Made by a program: the position numbers and the translations under genes | Shown: positions 23,700-33,818 of the stretch, in pieces | Layout of the letters: each line of letters opens with the position of its first letter | Position numbering within the stretch: the first letter of the stretch is position 1 | NCBI RefSeq assembly: GCF_024586455.1 | Contig: NC_065920.1 | Span: 19,120,144-19,184,143, forward strand | Length of the DNA: 64,000 nt | Source: Bactrocera neohumeralis | Lineage: Eukaryota; Arthropoda; Insecta; Diptera; Tephritidae | Reading direction: 5' to 3' | Notes under the pieces: model-generated | Databases searched by the model: none | Told to the model about the DNA's origin: nothing | What the model saw: only the letters and a program-made list of their open reading frames with translations

Positions 23700-24222
23700 G
23701 TTCAACATTTCAAGTGAATATGAATATCAGGAAGAAAATAAAATAGGGGCGTGACTTTTTGAAACCCAACCGTCCGATTTCAAACAAAAACAACAATGTG
23801 GAAATGTGGACTCCAGTGTCTATTGTCGACTTTTGACCGAAATTATCGGTCAATGTATGAGATATATATTTGAAATTCAGAGAGAATCCCTTCCTGGAAA
23901 TAGTATCTCTGTGTAACAAAAATGGGTTGAATCGGCTCAATACTTCTTTGAGCACCCATACAACTAATACAAAGATTTACGATTATCCGGGTGATTTTAC
24001 TCTATGTGATTGATGATTGTATGTAAGGTACTTTAATGAAACATAGGGAACATTTAGTATGTGGTATTATAATAGTTAATAGCTAAAATAGCTTGTATAT
24101 AGTATAAACTATATGTAAAATTGCTTGGTTTCCGATACTTTGGTTGAAGGTTTACACCTTAAAGTAAGGTAGAGTATGAAATGTTCGGTTGCACCCGAAA
24201 ATCGCTCTTGCTTACTTGTTTT
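23700..24222 (-). repeat. Dispersed non-coding repeat D1, copy 1 (minus)
   Basis: Read on the minus strand from 24222 it begins aaacaagtaagcaagagcga, goes on to gtgcaaccgaacatttcata, and later has a block (complement of 23810-23900) with ctctctgaattt, cattgaccgataatttcgg and agacactgga. The same ordered landmarks occur on the plus strand at 58630-58970. I recall this start (aacaagtaag...aagttcgg...ccgaacattttatactc) as a frequent tephritid repeat, but that is memory, not a search. Confidence 0.75.
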
Positions 24223-25279
24223 TTGCCATTTTTTTTTACAAATTTTACGATGAAGGGAAAGATCAAAGCGTATATAAAGATTAGCTGGTTGTAAGAAAAT
24301 TACAATAGCATCACTGATCTCAATTTTAAACTCTAGTTACCATTTCGTAATTTATAAAAAATCTACAGATTCTAAGGTCAGAAATTTTTTCTAAACCAAG
24401 GAGGCAAGCATATGTTAAGTCGAATTTAATTACTGCGATCATGTTTCAGTACTGTGGAAGCTGTGTTGCCTAGCGTTCCATATAGAATATAAAAATAGAT
24501 GTTGAACTTTCTGCTTTAGTACTATTTGTGATCTAAATTTTAGATAATATTTTAAGCACTGTACTTCAAATTCAATATTTTTCAATGTTTTTGATCAACT
24601 GATTACTATTTGAAGAATTTTAGTCACAATAAATTATCCGTTCTTAGCAGTCAGCTATCAAAATCGAAATATGGGTCTTCAAAAACCGACTTTTATAATT
24701 GATTTGATTAACTATTGTACGAAAATTGCAAAAACGAGTAAACAAATAAACATAAGTACCTTATCTACTTATTTCGAATGGGTATAAAGTTTTTCTGATA
24801 TATTTACTTTGCAAATATTCAATATACTTGCATAATTTTGAGTAAATTGCAATTTATTATAATAAGTTTGTTTAGAAAATAAGATAATATTTAAATTGTT
24901 TGATATTTTGAAACAAAATAAATAAATTATTGCTTAAAAAATACTATAGAACAAAAATAAAAAATTTCGTCAACGTATATTTTACGTAGAAATGCTTCTG
25001 GTCTAAAGTACACTATTTTTGTATCCTTCATGTATATTCAAAGGCTTTTAGCCTACTGTTCGCATTTTCAAATAGGAAACGCTTTATATACAAGTATGAG
25101 CACACAGCGATGGTAGAGAGCTGCAACTGTTCAAATATCGTAAATACTGACAAAGAGAGTGCTTAAAAGGAAAGAGAGTGTCCTTCAGCTACATGTGCTG
25201 GAACTCGTAAACAGAATGTTGCGCAACATGTTGCTGCAGCTAAGTGAGGTTGCGAAGAGTTTGTGAAGAGTTTATTGAC
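24223..25279. other. Non-coding, AT-rich
   Basis: No relic recognised. Oligo-T near 24222-24240 marks the edge of the D1 repeat. Confidence 0.5.
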
Positions 25280-26115
25280 TTTAAAAATGATAAATGGGCA
25301 ACAATGAAATTTATCTTTTAGTAATCTTAAAGAATTTAATTATTTATTAAAATTAAATAACTATAATTAAAATAGATTTAATAATTATTTATTGAAGTAA
25401 ATTTTAAATAAAAAAATGAATTTTGAGTATCTACATATGCCAAAATCAATTATACAAATTTTCGAAATTTTTTTCAAGAAGAAAATTTACTAAAATTCTT
25501 TACTTATAATTAAAATTAAATTAAAATTAAGTAATGATGTAAATTTTAAATTAAAAAATTAATTTTAAAGTGTCTTTGTCATAATCAGTTATAAAAATTT
25601 TACGAAATTAACAATTTTTTTTTGTAATTTATAAAAATTTAATAATTAAATTTAAATAAATTTAATAATTAGTCAATAATGTAAATTAAAAAAATTAAAA
25701 TAAGTTTTGAAGTATCTATGTTTTAGTATTAAAGACAGTTAAACTAAATTTCGGATTTTTTTTTTAAAGATAATTTAATAATTTAAGGAAATTTAATAAT
25801 TATGATTAAAATAAATTTAATAATTAATTAATTATTGTAATTATAATTAAATGAAATTAATAATTTAAATACTTTTTTAATTCTTAATTCTTTAAATTAC
25901 AATATTCCTTTATGTTGTTAATTCCTTCGGATATGTTGAAATTGTTTAAAGTGTTCTCTAGGAATTTATATTATAAATATTAAAATTAAAAATAATTTTG
26001 AAGTATCTATTTTTAGTACCAAATTCTAATAATAAAAATTTTTAAATTCTTAAAAAAAATAGTAATTCACAAAAATTTAATAATTATAATTAAAAAAAAA
26101 ATAATTTTTAAACAA
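25280..26115. repeat. AT-rich degenerate tandem array, ~140 bp period
   Basis: A less A/T-only landmark recurs: ttttgagtatctacatatgc (about 25421), ttttaaagtgtctttgtcat (25563), ttttgaagtatctatgtttt (25705) and ttttgaagtatctattttta (25994). The first three are about 142 bp apart and the last is about twice that. Between them lie runs of taattaaaattaaat and taataatt. About five degenerate units are implied. No coding relic. Confidence 0.7.
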
Positions 26116-27585
26116 TTAAACAGTGAAATGACCACTTTCCTTCAAGCTTTTAAGTCCTTTGAATAAAATAAAACTTTAAAAAGATTTGTGTCAGTACACA
26201 CAGACATATAATCGGAATTTTAGATTTTTTCATGAACCGAAAAAATTGTGGTTCCTTTAATATAAAACTAATATATTTCAACCTTTCAGTTCCCCATTTA
26301 TATTTTATAGATTTTTCAAAAAAAATGCTAGTTATGCCTAAGCTTTGTTACGTAACATTACATATGTATATTGAGAATCTGCTTAACTCAACACAACATT
26401 TCTCAATTTCCATCGATTCAGTATTTTTCTCAAAATTTTTTCACAAATTCCATAAATTATTATTTTTCTCCACTTAAAATAAATAATATATTTTATATCC
26501 GCATACTCACACGCTCTCCTAAAATAGCACCGCTGTCATGTAAATTAATACATAACGGTACTACTTTTTTCCCAAATCGTGTAATAATCGCCGATTTGCC
26601 CCAAATTTATAGACTACTATTGGGGGTGAGGGCGACAAATAAAACAAAATCCATAAAATCAGTGCAAAAATGACTGACAAAAGCAATAAAAGTATTACAT
26701 GAGAAGCGCACACACTCTAACACACACTCATATAGAAATTCACAGACACAAAACGTTTTACGAACATGCCAACGAATATTAGCAATTGCAATGCGGCAAA
26801 GGGATGTGTGGAGGACAAAGAGACTGGAAAAAACACAGGCGACACTGGGCAACGGTCAGTGGAAAGTATTTTTATAGCAGCAGGGATTTAGCTGCAGGGC
26901 ATAAGTTAGCAACTGCTTATGAAAGAATAAAAACAAAAGCAAAACAGGGAAAATAAGACGAGCGAAGTCCGAGCGATTGGGGCATGACATGCGAGCCATC
27001 CGGGTGGAACTATTTATTTAATGATGTTTATGATATGACATTGTTGTTTAGCGATGGAACGTGCTCGCTTAGAGGAGGCCAGTTGATGGTTGGGACGGCA
27101 GAGAAGTGAAAAAGAAGAAAAATAGCACAAATGAGTACGTGCATGCCTTGAAGGCGGATGACGGGGTGTGCTTTAAAGTATTTAAATGGAATGAAAAAAA
27201 AAAAAATATGGATGTATAAGACAGCTGAATAAGTAAGATGAGAAATGTTACGGAATTTTTTAAATACATGATTTACAAATAATTTTTGATAAATATGTGC
27301 ATGAAAAAGAAGCAAAGAAGTTCAAGAAATAATTACCACTCTTCGAAAGTCTCTTCTTATAGGTTCAAAGCCAACTCGAATAAAATTTAATAGGTTTATA
27401 AAATTAATTCAATAAGTGGACTTTTATTGATCATAAAAATGGGAGTTTCTAGAAAGATAAAAATACTAAAAACATTAACTATTTAGTGATTGAAAATGGC
27501 CGCGTCAAAAATCAAAGAGAAAACTTCATGAACTAAATCATGATGAGCCGGAACAAAATCAAATGAAAGCGAGTGGTTTGACGGT
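26116..27585. other. Non-coding, partly ancestral-looking
   Basis: 26500-27060 contains CA-type words (cacacactctaacacacac near 26710) and mixed composition typical of conserved fly non-coding DNA. The 100- and 95-codon frames here are not recognised and lie in AT- or A-rich sequence (27195-27206 is oligo-A). Confidence 0.5.
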
Positions 27586-27589
27586 CAGG

Positions 27590-27875
27590 AACATTAAGCG
27601 AAAATGCTATGATGCATTTGGTCAGGAAGGTTATGTTATATGTTTGGTGGGGTTTTCTAGGACTCAGCTACTAAGAGCTGCTATCCAACGGCCAAAATCT
27701 TCATTTTGACCTTACTGTCAACATTTGAACCATCTGAAGGAAACAATAGCCCTGGGGCGTCTAGTTTTATGAAATTGGAGAGGAATTATTTTTCATCAGG
27801 ACAGTTGGAATTCGACGGTTCCAGTTTTTTGGCTAATAAAAACGACGGGTTCCAAGAGAACGGTATGTGTTTGAT
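27590..27875 (+). pseudogene. mariner transposase catalytic fragment
   Basis: Reads KVMLYVWWGF (about 27625), then YYELLSNGQNLHFDLYCQHL, NHLKETIALG and RGIIFHQDSW. This is the stretch between the first and second catalytic Asp of mariner transposases (K.MLCVWWD..G...YELL..GQT..S..YC.QL..L......RRGI.FHQDNARPHTS). The second catalytic Asp (HQD) is kept but NARPH is lost. Frames shift at least twice. Neither transposon end is recognised. Confidence 0.82.
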
Positions 27876-27959
27876 CTAAATCAGATCATTCTAAATATGC
27901 TTAAAAAATTTTAAATTTATTGTAAAATAATTATTTATTTTTACTGGTCCTAAACAAAA

Positions 27960-29010
27960 CACACTGGCTAAGAAACTGGAGTTCAAAGAGTGGCCCTAAT
28001 CGGCTTCTGTCGTGCACTAAGGACAAACCATGGCACATAATGCCATTCTACACGTTGTTGCATCGCAGAGCTTTTTCCTGGCGGTCCCTTCTCAGCTCAC
28101 ATACGATCGATGTTAAGAGGAAGAGTAGGAGGAAGAGTCTTTTGTCGGGAGCTCTCCATCAACTCTAGTTTCAGACTACTAGACCACTGTAGCGTCTTTC
28201 AAGCAGATATTGCTTCTATTAAGGTAGCAGTAGATGTACTGCTTCGAAGTGCAGCTTTCTTCAGATAAGTGTGCATTCACTCCGATAGCATAAACTCATA
28301 AGTATAGTTGTAATCTTCTTCCATATTAGACTTATATTGCTGTCCGGCACAGTCATCAGTCCAGATCAGTATGGAAGCTCAACTGGTAGTAGTTTTGGCC
28401 CGCTCCCGAATGCGGGAAGAACTGACACTTTCGTCATTTGAATATGGAGGTGGCATTACAACCGGGTGCCGGGCCTTAATTACGCCAGAGGTTTTAGATG
28501 TCTCGAACCCTACCTAGGTGTTTAGTGTGTCCATTCCATACTGCCAATTGGTACTGAAGATGCCTGGCCTGATCAATGCATTAATTAGATCCACTGTACT
28601 TTTGGGGTAAGGCTGTCGTCAGCGGGTACCCATGTTAAACACACCGTACGTTGTTCGGTCACAGCGGAATCGGAAACTGCAAAACCGCTGAACTTGCTCG
28701 GAAGGGCACCCGTTCCCTTACTTATCCGTTTTCTTGCGCACTGGCGTTAGAAATTTGGACCTCCAGTGAGCTCAGCAACCGCTAGTCAACAACCAGAATT
28801 TGTGGGGCTGCAGGATACTTCTGTCCCAGATTGAACCGTAAGAGGCACTCCGAACTACCGGCTATTAGCAAAGTCAATCCCGTCGCAATGATAGGTGTTC
28901 TGGCAGGACACAGTCCTGTCGGTTCACAAGCTCTTTTTAAACATAAGGAACAAATATCTATCGAAGTGAGTTCCATCGTTTCTGAATCAACGACGTAACT
29001 CTAACCTAAC
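27960..29010 (+). pseudogene. LINE B relic: RNase H, C-terminus and tail
   Basis: RNase H is readable as GVFCRELSINSSFRLLDHCS, VFQADIASIKVAVDVLLR (28133-28250). A decayed stretch follows, then FGHSGIGNCKTAELARKGTR (28652-28712), equivalent to PGHSGI.GN..ADELAR.G. The final domain reads CPRLNRKRHSELPAISK and MIGVLAGHSPVGSQA (28820-28930). The relic ends with ctctaacctaac (28999-29010), comparable to tails at 15257 and 51391. 27960-28130 is probably its upstream part but is not securely read. Several stops, no intact domain. Confidence 0.85.
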
Positions 29011-30285
29011 AAAGTTGTTGGTATTTTTACAGAGACTTTATAGGAGCTAATATTAGCAAAAACGTTCAACAGCACAATTTTTTTAATAAATCATTTGAGA
29101 AGTAGTTATACTTTTCAGCGAAAAATCTGTCTCTAAAAATATGCCAATGAAATATTCAATTAAGTTCTTATTACTTTTTTATTTTCTTGGCTAGATGTGA
29201 GCTTTGCGCTTACGCAGAGACTATTTTCACCTCAGCTATCAGTTACTAGTTCTTTACCAGTTCCTTACCACTGCTTAACTCGCATTACAATACAAGTTGA
29301 ACTTAGAAAGTTTGGCAAACATTATACCCACGGTAGAGTGAAGTGTCGGAGTTGCATTACACTTTTTAATTAAATGAGATTAAAATGTGAAAGCAAACTG
29401 ACACAAAAGCAAAACAAAATAAAAGAGAAAAGGAGAAACAAAATAAAATCAAAAGAAGTGAAAGCAAAACACCGTTGAAATACAAAACAAACAACCAAAG
29501 AGTGCAGCGCATATTCCGCTACAAAAACACCACAGTAAACACATAATAAAACAACAACAAAAAACAAAGGCAACACAAAGTATGATTCAAACACACGAAA
29601 ACCCAAACAAAAGCAAAATGGAAGCAGCAACAATTATTGCGCCACTAGCAACAAAACCAGCCAACAACAACATGCCACAGCTGGTTGCTTCCAACCAAAA
29701 ACAGACTTGTTAAGCAAACATGCAACACAGCGCCGAAGATTTTGCTGCATGCTGCAAGTCGCCGCTATTTTCGTCTGGCGCACACGTTACATTTTAAGTC
29801 CTTGTTAATAATTAGCCGCTGTAATCCTTGCATTATCCTGGCATTCAAGTGAAATGTGCTGTGTGCATTCATTTCGTTGTGTTGCATGCAACTGCTTCGC
29901 ATACATTCGCCGACTTAATGCCAGCGCCGTCTTCTTCTGCTATTCCGTCTTCTAATTCCTTTGCTGCGAATTTCGCTCGCAGTGAATTGAAAATGCATGA
30001 AGTTAGACGCAGTTGGGCGGAGGGCACACATAACGGTATAAATATGTAATGCTTGTTTTCAAGAGAATAATTAAGAAACTTTTCACGTAAGCAAACATTG
30101 ATGCAAGAAGTTGCAGGTAAATGAAAATTTTAACTGGATTTTAAATAGACTTAGCGTTGCTGAAATGAATTTAATACAAGCGTGAGGATAGAGTTTGTCA
30201 CCTGCGGATGAGTGTGCGTAATCTGCAGGATTTTAGAAATAAATTTTTGAAAGAGGTTTAGGCTAAAAACTAATAAATATTTTAA
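29011..30285. other. Non-coding, candidate ancestral sequence
   Basis: 29370-29660 is A/C-rich (aaaacaaaacaaaataaaag and relatives), producing a hydrophobic minus-strand frame by complement. 29600-30060 has fly-like non-coding composition. The 73-codon frame at 29828-30049 is unremarkable. No transposon relic seen. Confidence 0.5.
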
Positions 30286-30287
30286 TA

Positions 30288-30700
30288 ATTTTTGGTCCTT
30301 GAAAATCGACGATTAACAGTCAAAGATCTTACTGTCATCGTTGGAATATCGGAAGGATCAGTGAAAACCATTTTAAAAGATCATTTAGGCCTAAAAACAT
30401 GAAAGCTCGATTGGTTCCAAAATAATTCAACTATTTCGAAAAATAGTGTCGCGTTAACGTCCGTAAAACATTGCTTTCCGACTACCAGGATGTCATAAAA
30501 CGTATTATTACTGGCGATGAGACATGGATTTATGCTCAAGATCCGGAAACAGAAGATCAATCGGCCGAAAGCAGTTCAAAGCCAAGGCTAAATTGACAGT
30601 TTTCTTCGATTACCGAGATGTGGTGCACTCTGAAATCCTTCCGACCGGCCAAACTGTCAACAAAGTCATTAAGTACTTCACATACAGAATTCTAAGGATT
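30288..30700 (+). pseudogene. mariner relic, SETMAR-like subgroup
   Basis: Reads ENRRLTVKDLTVIVGISEGS, VKTILKDHLGLK, VNVRKTLLSDYQDVIKRIITGDETWIYAQDPE in pieces, then FFDYRDVVHSEILPTGQTVNK. It spans the second helix-turn-helix through the first catalytic Asp (ITGDETWIY, about 30503-30533) to the GQTVN segment. The second and third Asp regions are absent; the sequence leaves homology near 30690. The stop after LGLK and lost tryptophans show decay. Confidence 0.87.
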
Positions 30701-30911
30701 TCAACTTAAAAAACATCAAGATAAGGAAAAAATTTAAAAGGTCATAAAAAAAACTGACACATACGAACGCCAAGCCCTTTGAGGGTTTTACCATACTGAC
30801 CTAGTACCGTCACCCTTACTTGGAATTTCTCACCCTCCAGATTAGCTGTTGTACTGTGTAGTAGATCGTGGTGAACGTTCTTGATATTTCAGTTCGCTAC
30901 ATAAAAAATAG

Positions 30912-30930
30912 GCGTGTCATGAAGACACGC
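30912..30930. other. Short perfect hairpin near the Helitron relic
   Basis: gcgtgtc-atgaa-gacacgc: a 7-bp stem with a 5-nt loop, 79 bp beyond the stop of the minus-strand Helitron ORF. Helitrons carry a small hairpin near the 3' end, so this could be its terminal hairpin, but the expected CTRR end just after it is not evident on the minus strand. Confidence 0.35.
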
Positions 30931-31008
30931 GATAGAAGTGAAACTGAATGATTGGATCTGCAAGGATTATTTAATTTTCTATGTTTAGAGGGAGAGGAAT
31001 CGTTTTAA

Positions 31009-31527
31009 TCAGGTGTCAAACACTTCTTGATAGTAAGCGATCGGGGGATATACAAAGCCATTCAATTTCGACAATGTTGGAATTTTGTCTCTCCTCAAAG
31101 CCTGGCGACAGCTGGTGCATGCCAGCTCATTATTACTTCTGAATTCTGGAAATTTTTGTTGAATACGAATTTCATTTTCAACGGATAGAGTCTTCAAGTC
31201 ATTTTTAAACCATAATCTATCACATACACAACACGTAAAACCGAATGGATTATTTATAAAATCACGGTGAAAGTTCTTATGTCCAGTTTTAAACTTATTA
31301 AAGTCTGAATATTGTAATCGATCACCACTATGTACATCACAATCAGGAGGAGGAGCACTATCGTCCACACTGTCACGTAAGAGGTTAGCACGTGTTTGCC
31401 TCCGTACCCTGCTATCTCGTTCAATTTCAGTTCTATTTTTTTTCCGTTTTCTATTTTGATCAATTCCTTCACTCGCCCGTTTTTTCTCCCGCCACGTTTT
31501 TGTCCTTTCTGCACCCGACTTCGGCAT
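31009..31527 (-). CDS. Helitron N-terminal segment (DUF6570-like), truncated
   Basis: A 172-codon open frame starting MPKSGAERTKTWREKKRASE, a start typical of Helitron replicase/helicase polyproteins (MP...AER...WR.K). A basic segment follows (about residues 15-50), then the conserved block NNPFGFTCCVCDRLWFKNDL (about residues 95-115), two further CxxC-type features including ELACTSCRQALRRDKIPTLS, and NGFVYPPI near the end. After YPP the frame diverges and stops, so the HUH Rep and helicase domains are missing. The frame is open further upstream to 31752, but that part reads through a tandem repeat and is probably not translated. Expression is unknown; most likely a transposon remnant. Confidence 0.8.
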   Translation of the reverse strand: MPKSGAERTKTWREKKRASEGIDQNRKRKKNRTEIERDSRVRRQTRANLLRDSVDDSAPPPDCDVHSGDRLQYSDFNKFKTGHKNFHRDFINNPFGFTCCVCDRLWFKNDLKTLSVENEIRIQQKFPEFRSNNELACTSCRQALRRDKIPTLSKLNGFVYPPIAYYQEVFDT

Positions 31528-31680
31528 ATTTGCACAAAACTCTCGATTTAAGTAATGAAGACACGCACAAAAAGAAAATACGTTGCTTATGATCACTGTG
31601 TTAGAAACCAACTGCTGTTTTCCGCGATCGCGACGCCGCCTGAACGCAGAGAATGACATGAAAGACAGAAAGTCTTCGGT

Positions 31681-31795
31681 CTCATTCTCGCACGATACAC
31701 GAAGGCCTCTCACTCTCGCCGGATAGATGAGACGTAAGGTAGTCCGTCTCACTCTCGCTCGATTCCCGGAGGCCTCTCACTCTTACTTACTACGT
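31681..31795. repeat. 67-bp tandem duplication upstream of the Helitron ORF
   Basis: ctcattctcgcacgatacac...gaaggcctctcactc at 31681 is repeated as ctcactctcgctcgattccc...ggaggcctctcactc at 31748 (67-bp spacing, second unit partial). On the minus strand these read GAGAGTGAGAGGCCT, a GA-rich motif, in what would be the 5' leader of the Helitron gene. Confidence 0.7.
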
Positions 31796-32039
31796 TAGAG
31801 CGAGCGTCACCAAAAAGGTTGCCGATCGAGATTTCAAAACCCTCCCATAAGAAGGTTTCACTTCAAAATATTAATTATATCAAATCCGAGGCCTGTCTTT
31901 TTAGAAGTAAGACAATTGTCGAACAGTTCAAAATCTGTTCTTAACTTAAAAGTCTTAACTTGAAACTATAGGCGAATAGTCTCCTAATATATTTCAACTT
32001 CCTATAATAGAATTATTACACCTAAGTAGATACTACGGC

Positions 32040-32425
32040 CCGTTGTCGCGTTGACATTGCTCAAAAGATGTTGAACTCAGTCCGCGACGACCCAGATCTA
32101 CTCCAAAGGTCATAGCTGGTGACGAATCATGGGTTTTATGGTTACGATGTGGAAACTAAAAAACTAAAGCTCAATCACTCCAATGGAAGCTGCCGCATGA
32201 AAAAAGAGCGGCAAGTTACGTCGTATGTGAAGGTTTTGCTAACATGAGTTCATGCCAAATGGTCATACAGTTAATAAAGATATTACTTGCTAGGTATGCC
32301 CAAATTGCGGGAGCCAATTTTAAGAGCTTTGAGAGTTGGAAAAAAACACTGGCAGAAGTGTAATATGTCTTGGGGTTATTACTTTGAAATGGGACAGAAT
32401 AGATATTCATGCAGTCTCGTATAGC
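32040..32425 (+). pseudogene. mariner relic, SETMAR-like, internally deleted
   Basis: RRVDIAQKMLNSVRDDPDLL (about 32047) leads to an altered ITGDESW region (VTNHGFYGYDVETK with a frameshift), KLPHEKRAARQV-like sequence, then FMPNGHTVNKDI (about 32250). It then jumps to the C-terminal segment SFESWKKHWQKCNMSWGYYF (32325-32390), equivalent to F..WK.RW.KCI..EGDYFE. The second and third catalytic Asp regions are deleted. It is a different copy from 30288-30700. Confidence 0.85.
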
Positions 32426-33090
32426 ACTGTATTTAATGTGGTGCTTTAATAAGGTGGGCATTAAAAGAGAAATGCTGAATTAAGCCACAGAGAGTTCCTT
32501 CATCTCTACAAGGAACCTGCAAGGCATACCTGAAATTCGAGCAATAAATATTTCCGATAAATATGAGGCACCGCTAACCGCTAGTGTTAAATTACTGAAG
32601 CAATGCCATTATATTGAATATTGCTACAGAATTCGGACTAAACTAAAAATTTCCTGGTGAGTAGACGAATCCTGATCAAATACCAGCACCCTACTTCCAC
32701 GCCAGCAGTTGGGCTATCTGTTGTTCATCGATAGTAAGGATGATGTAATTAATTTATTCAGTAATATATCCAATTAGGATACAGTCACAGGAACAGTGCT
32801 CTTCTATGGGCACTAATCTTTAATACCGAGCTCACAAGCACAGAAGAAATAAAGAAGGTAAACTCAGGGTACATTCCCGGTTTTATACATAGCCATAGAA
32901 GTCATTGAAAAGTGGATGAGTCAAGACCTTCAAGCACTGATCTTCGCTTCCACTGAAAATACCCAACCAATCTTTTCATCTTTTCAAATTGTTTCTTGTT
33001 TCTTTAGTAATGGAGTCGAGACCACATCACAGGTGTTGGAACACCTTCACTATAGAGTATTCCATTAAATAAGTTTGTAGAAGTAAGAAT
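32426..33090. other. Non-coding, possible unrecognised retroelement
   Basis: No family is recognised. The composition around 32640-32960 is less AT-rich than neutral sequence nearby and could be old coding sequence, but no conserved motif could be read. Confidence 0.35.
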
Positions 33091-33109
33091 AGTGAACGAA
33101 CAAAGTAAA

Positions 33110-33330
33110 AGTTTTTCATATAAGTACTTGATTTGGATCGGTCGGCTTGTACGGCAGCTATATGATATCGTGGTCCGATATCAGCGTTTTCGACACATGT
33201 GTACAATTTCAGATCGATATCTCGAAACATTAAGTACTAGAGTTCGCGTATACACAAACGTACAGTGGAACAGAGAGAAGGATAGGGCTGAATCGACTCA
33301 GCTGATCATTTATCACATACATACACATAA
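33110..33330 (-). repeat. Dispersed non-coding repeat D2, copy 1
   Basis: Landmarks: ggcagctatatgatatcgtg with gtccgatatcagcg (33154-33187), tttcagatcgatatctcgaaac (33207-33229), actagagttcgcgtatacac (33236-33255) and gctgaatcgactcagctgat (33288-33307). The reverse complement of these occurs in order at 35400-35530. This is a repeat type I associate with tephritid genomes from memory. No coding potential. Confidence 0.7.
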
Positions 33331-33394
33331 TTCAGAGAGTCGCCGATGTTTCCTTCTGGATGTTACAAACTTCGTGCAAACTTAGTAAACCCCC

Positions 33395-33818
33395 TTCTGG
33401 ATAAACATATATATGGTATAAGGATGATGACTGGGTATTCACTAAGGGGATCTTATGTCCAGATAGTAGTATGGATTCGGCACATTGTTAGATATACCCT
33501 GAGAATACCGACTTGTTAGAACATAACTTCTGGGAATGACAAGCTCTCAACCATTCGAGGCGAAATATCCGCCAATTTTCCATTAAAACAACACAAGCGA
33601 TTTAAAAAAGAATAACTATTCTGACATTCGAAAAAATATAAATGTGAGTGACGGCTGTTTTGCTATTCTGGGAAAGTTTAAGTGAGATGGAAAGAAGAAA
33701 TAACCGCGTATTTCAAGACCAATTAGTTACTAGGTAGGTAGATATGAACGACGTAGGACTACTAAACGAGTTATGCTACTCACCATATTCTGTGATAAAA
33801 CAACAACAACAACTGTGA
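33395..33818 (+). pseudogene. LINE C-terminal relic with (CAA)n tail
   Basis: GIRMMTGYSLRGSYVQ (about 33415-33465) resembles the ..LTGHG.FG.YL segment of R1-like LINEs. A frameshifted part reads ENTDLLEHNFWE (33500-33540), the place where these proteins have C..C.....EH.LF.C. The region ends in aaacaacaacaacaactg (33801-33818), a simple tail like those of many LINEs. Weak but consistent order of motifs. Confidence 0.6.

Noticed and set aside
31528..31752. Upstream extension of the Helitron frame to 247 codons
   Set aside because: The extra 75 codons translate a GA-rich tandem repeat and precede the family-typical MP..AER start.
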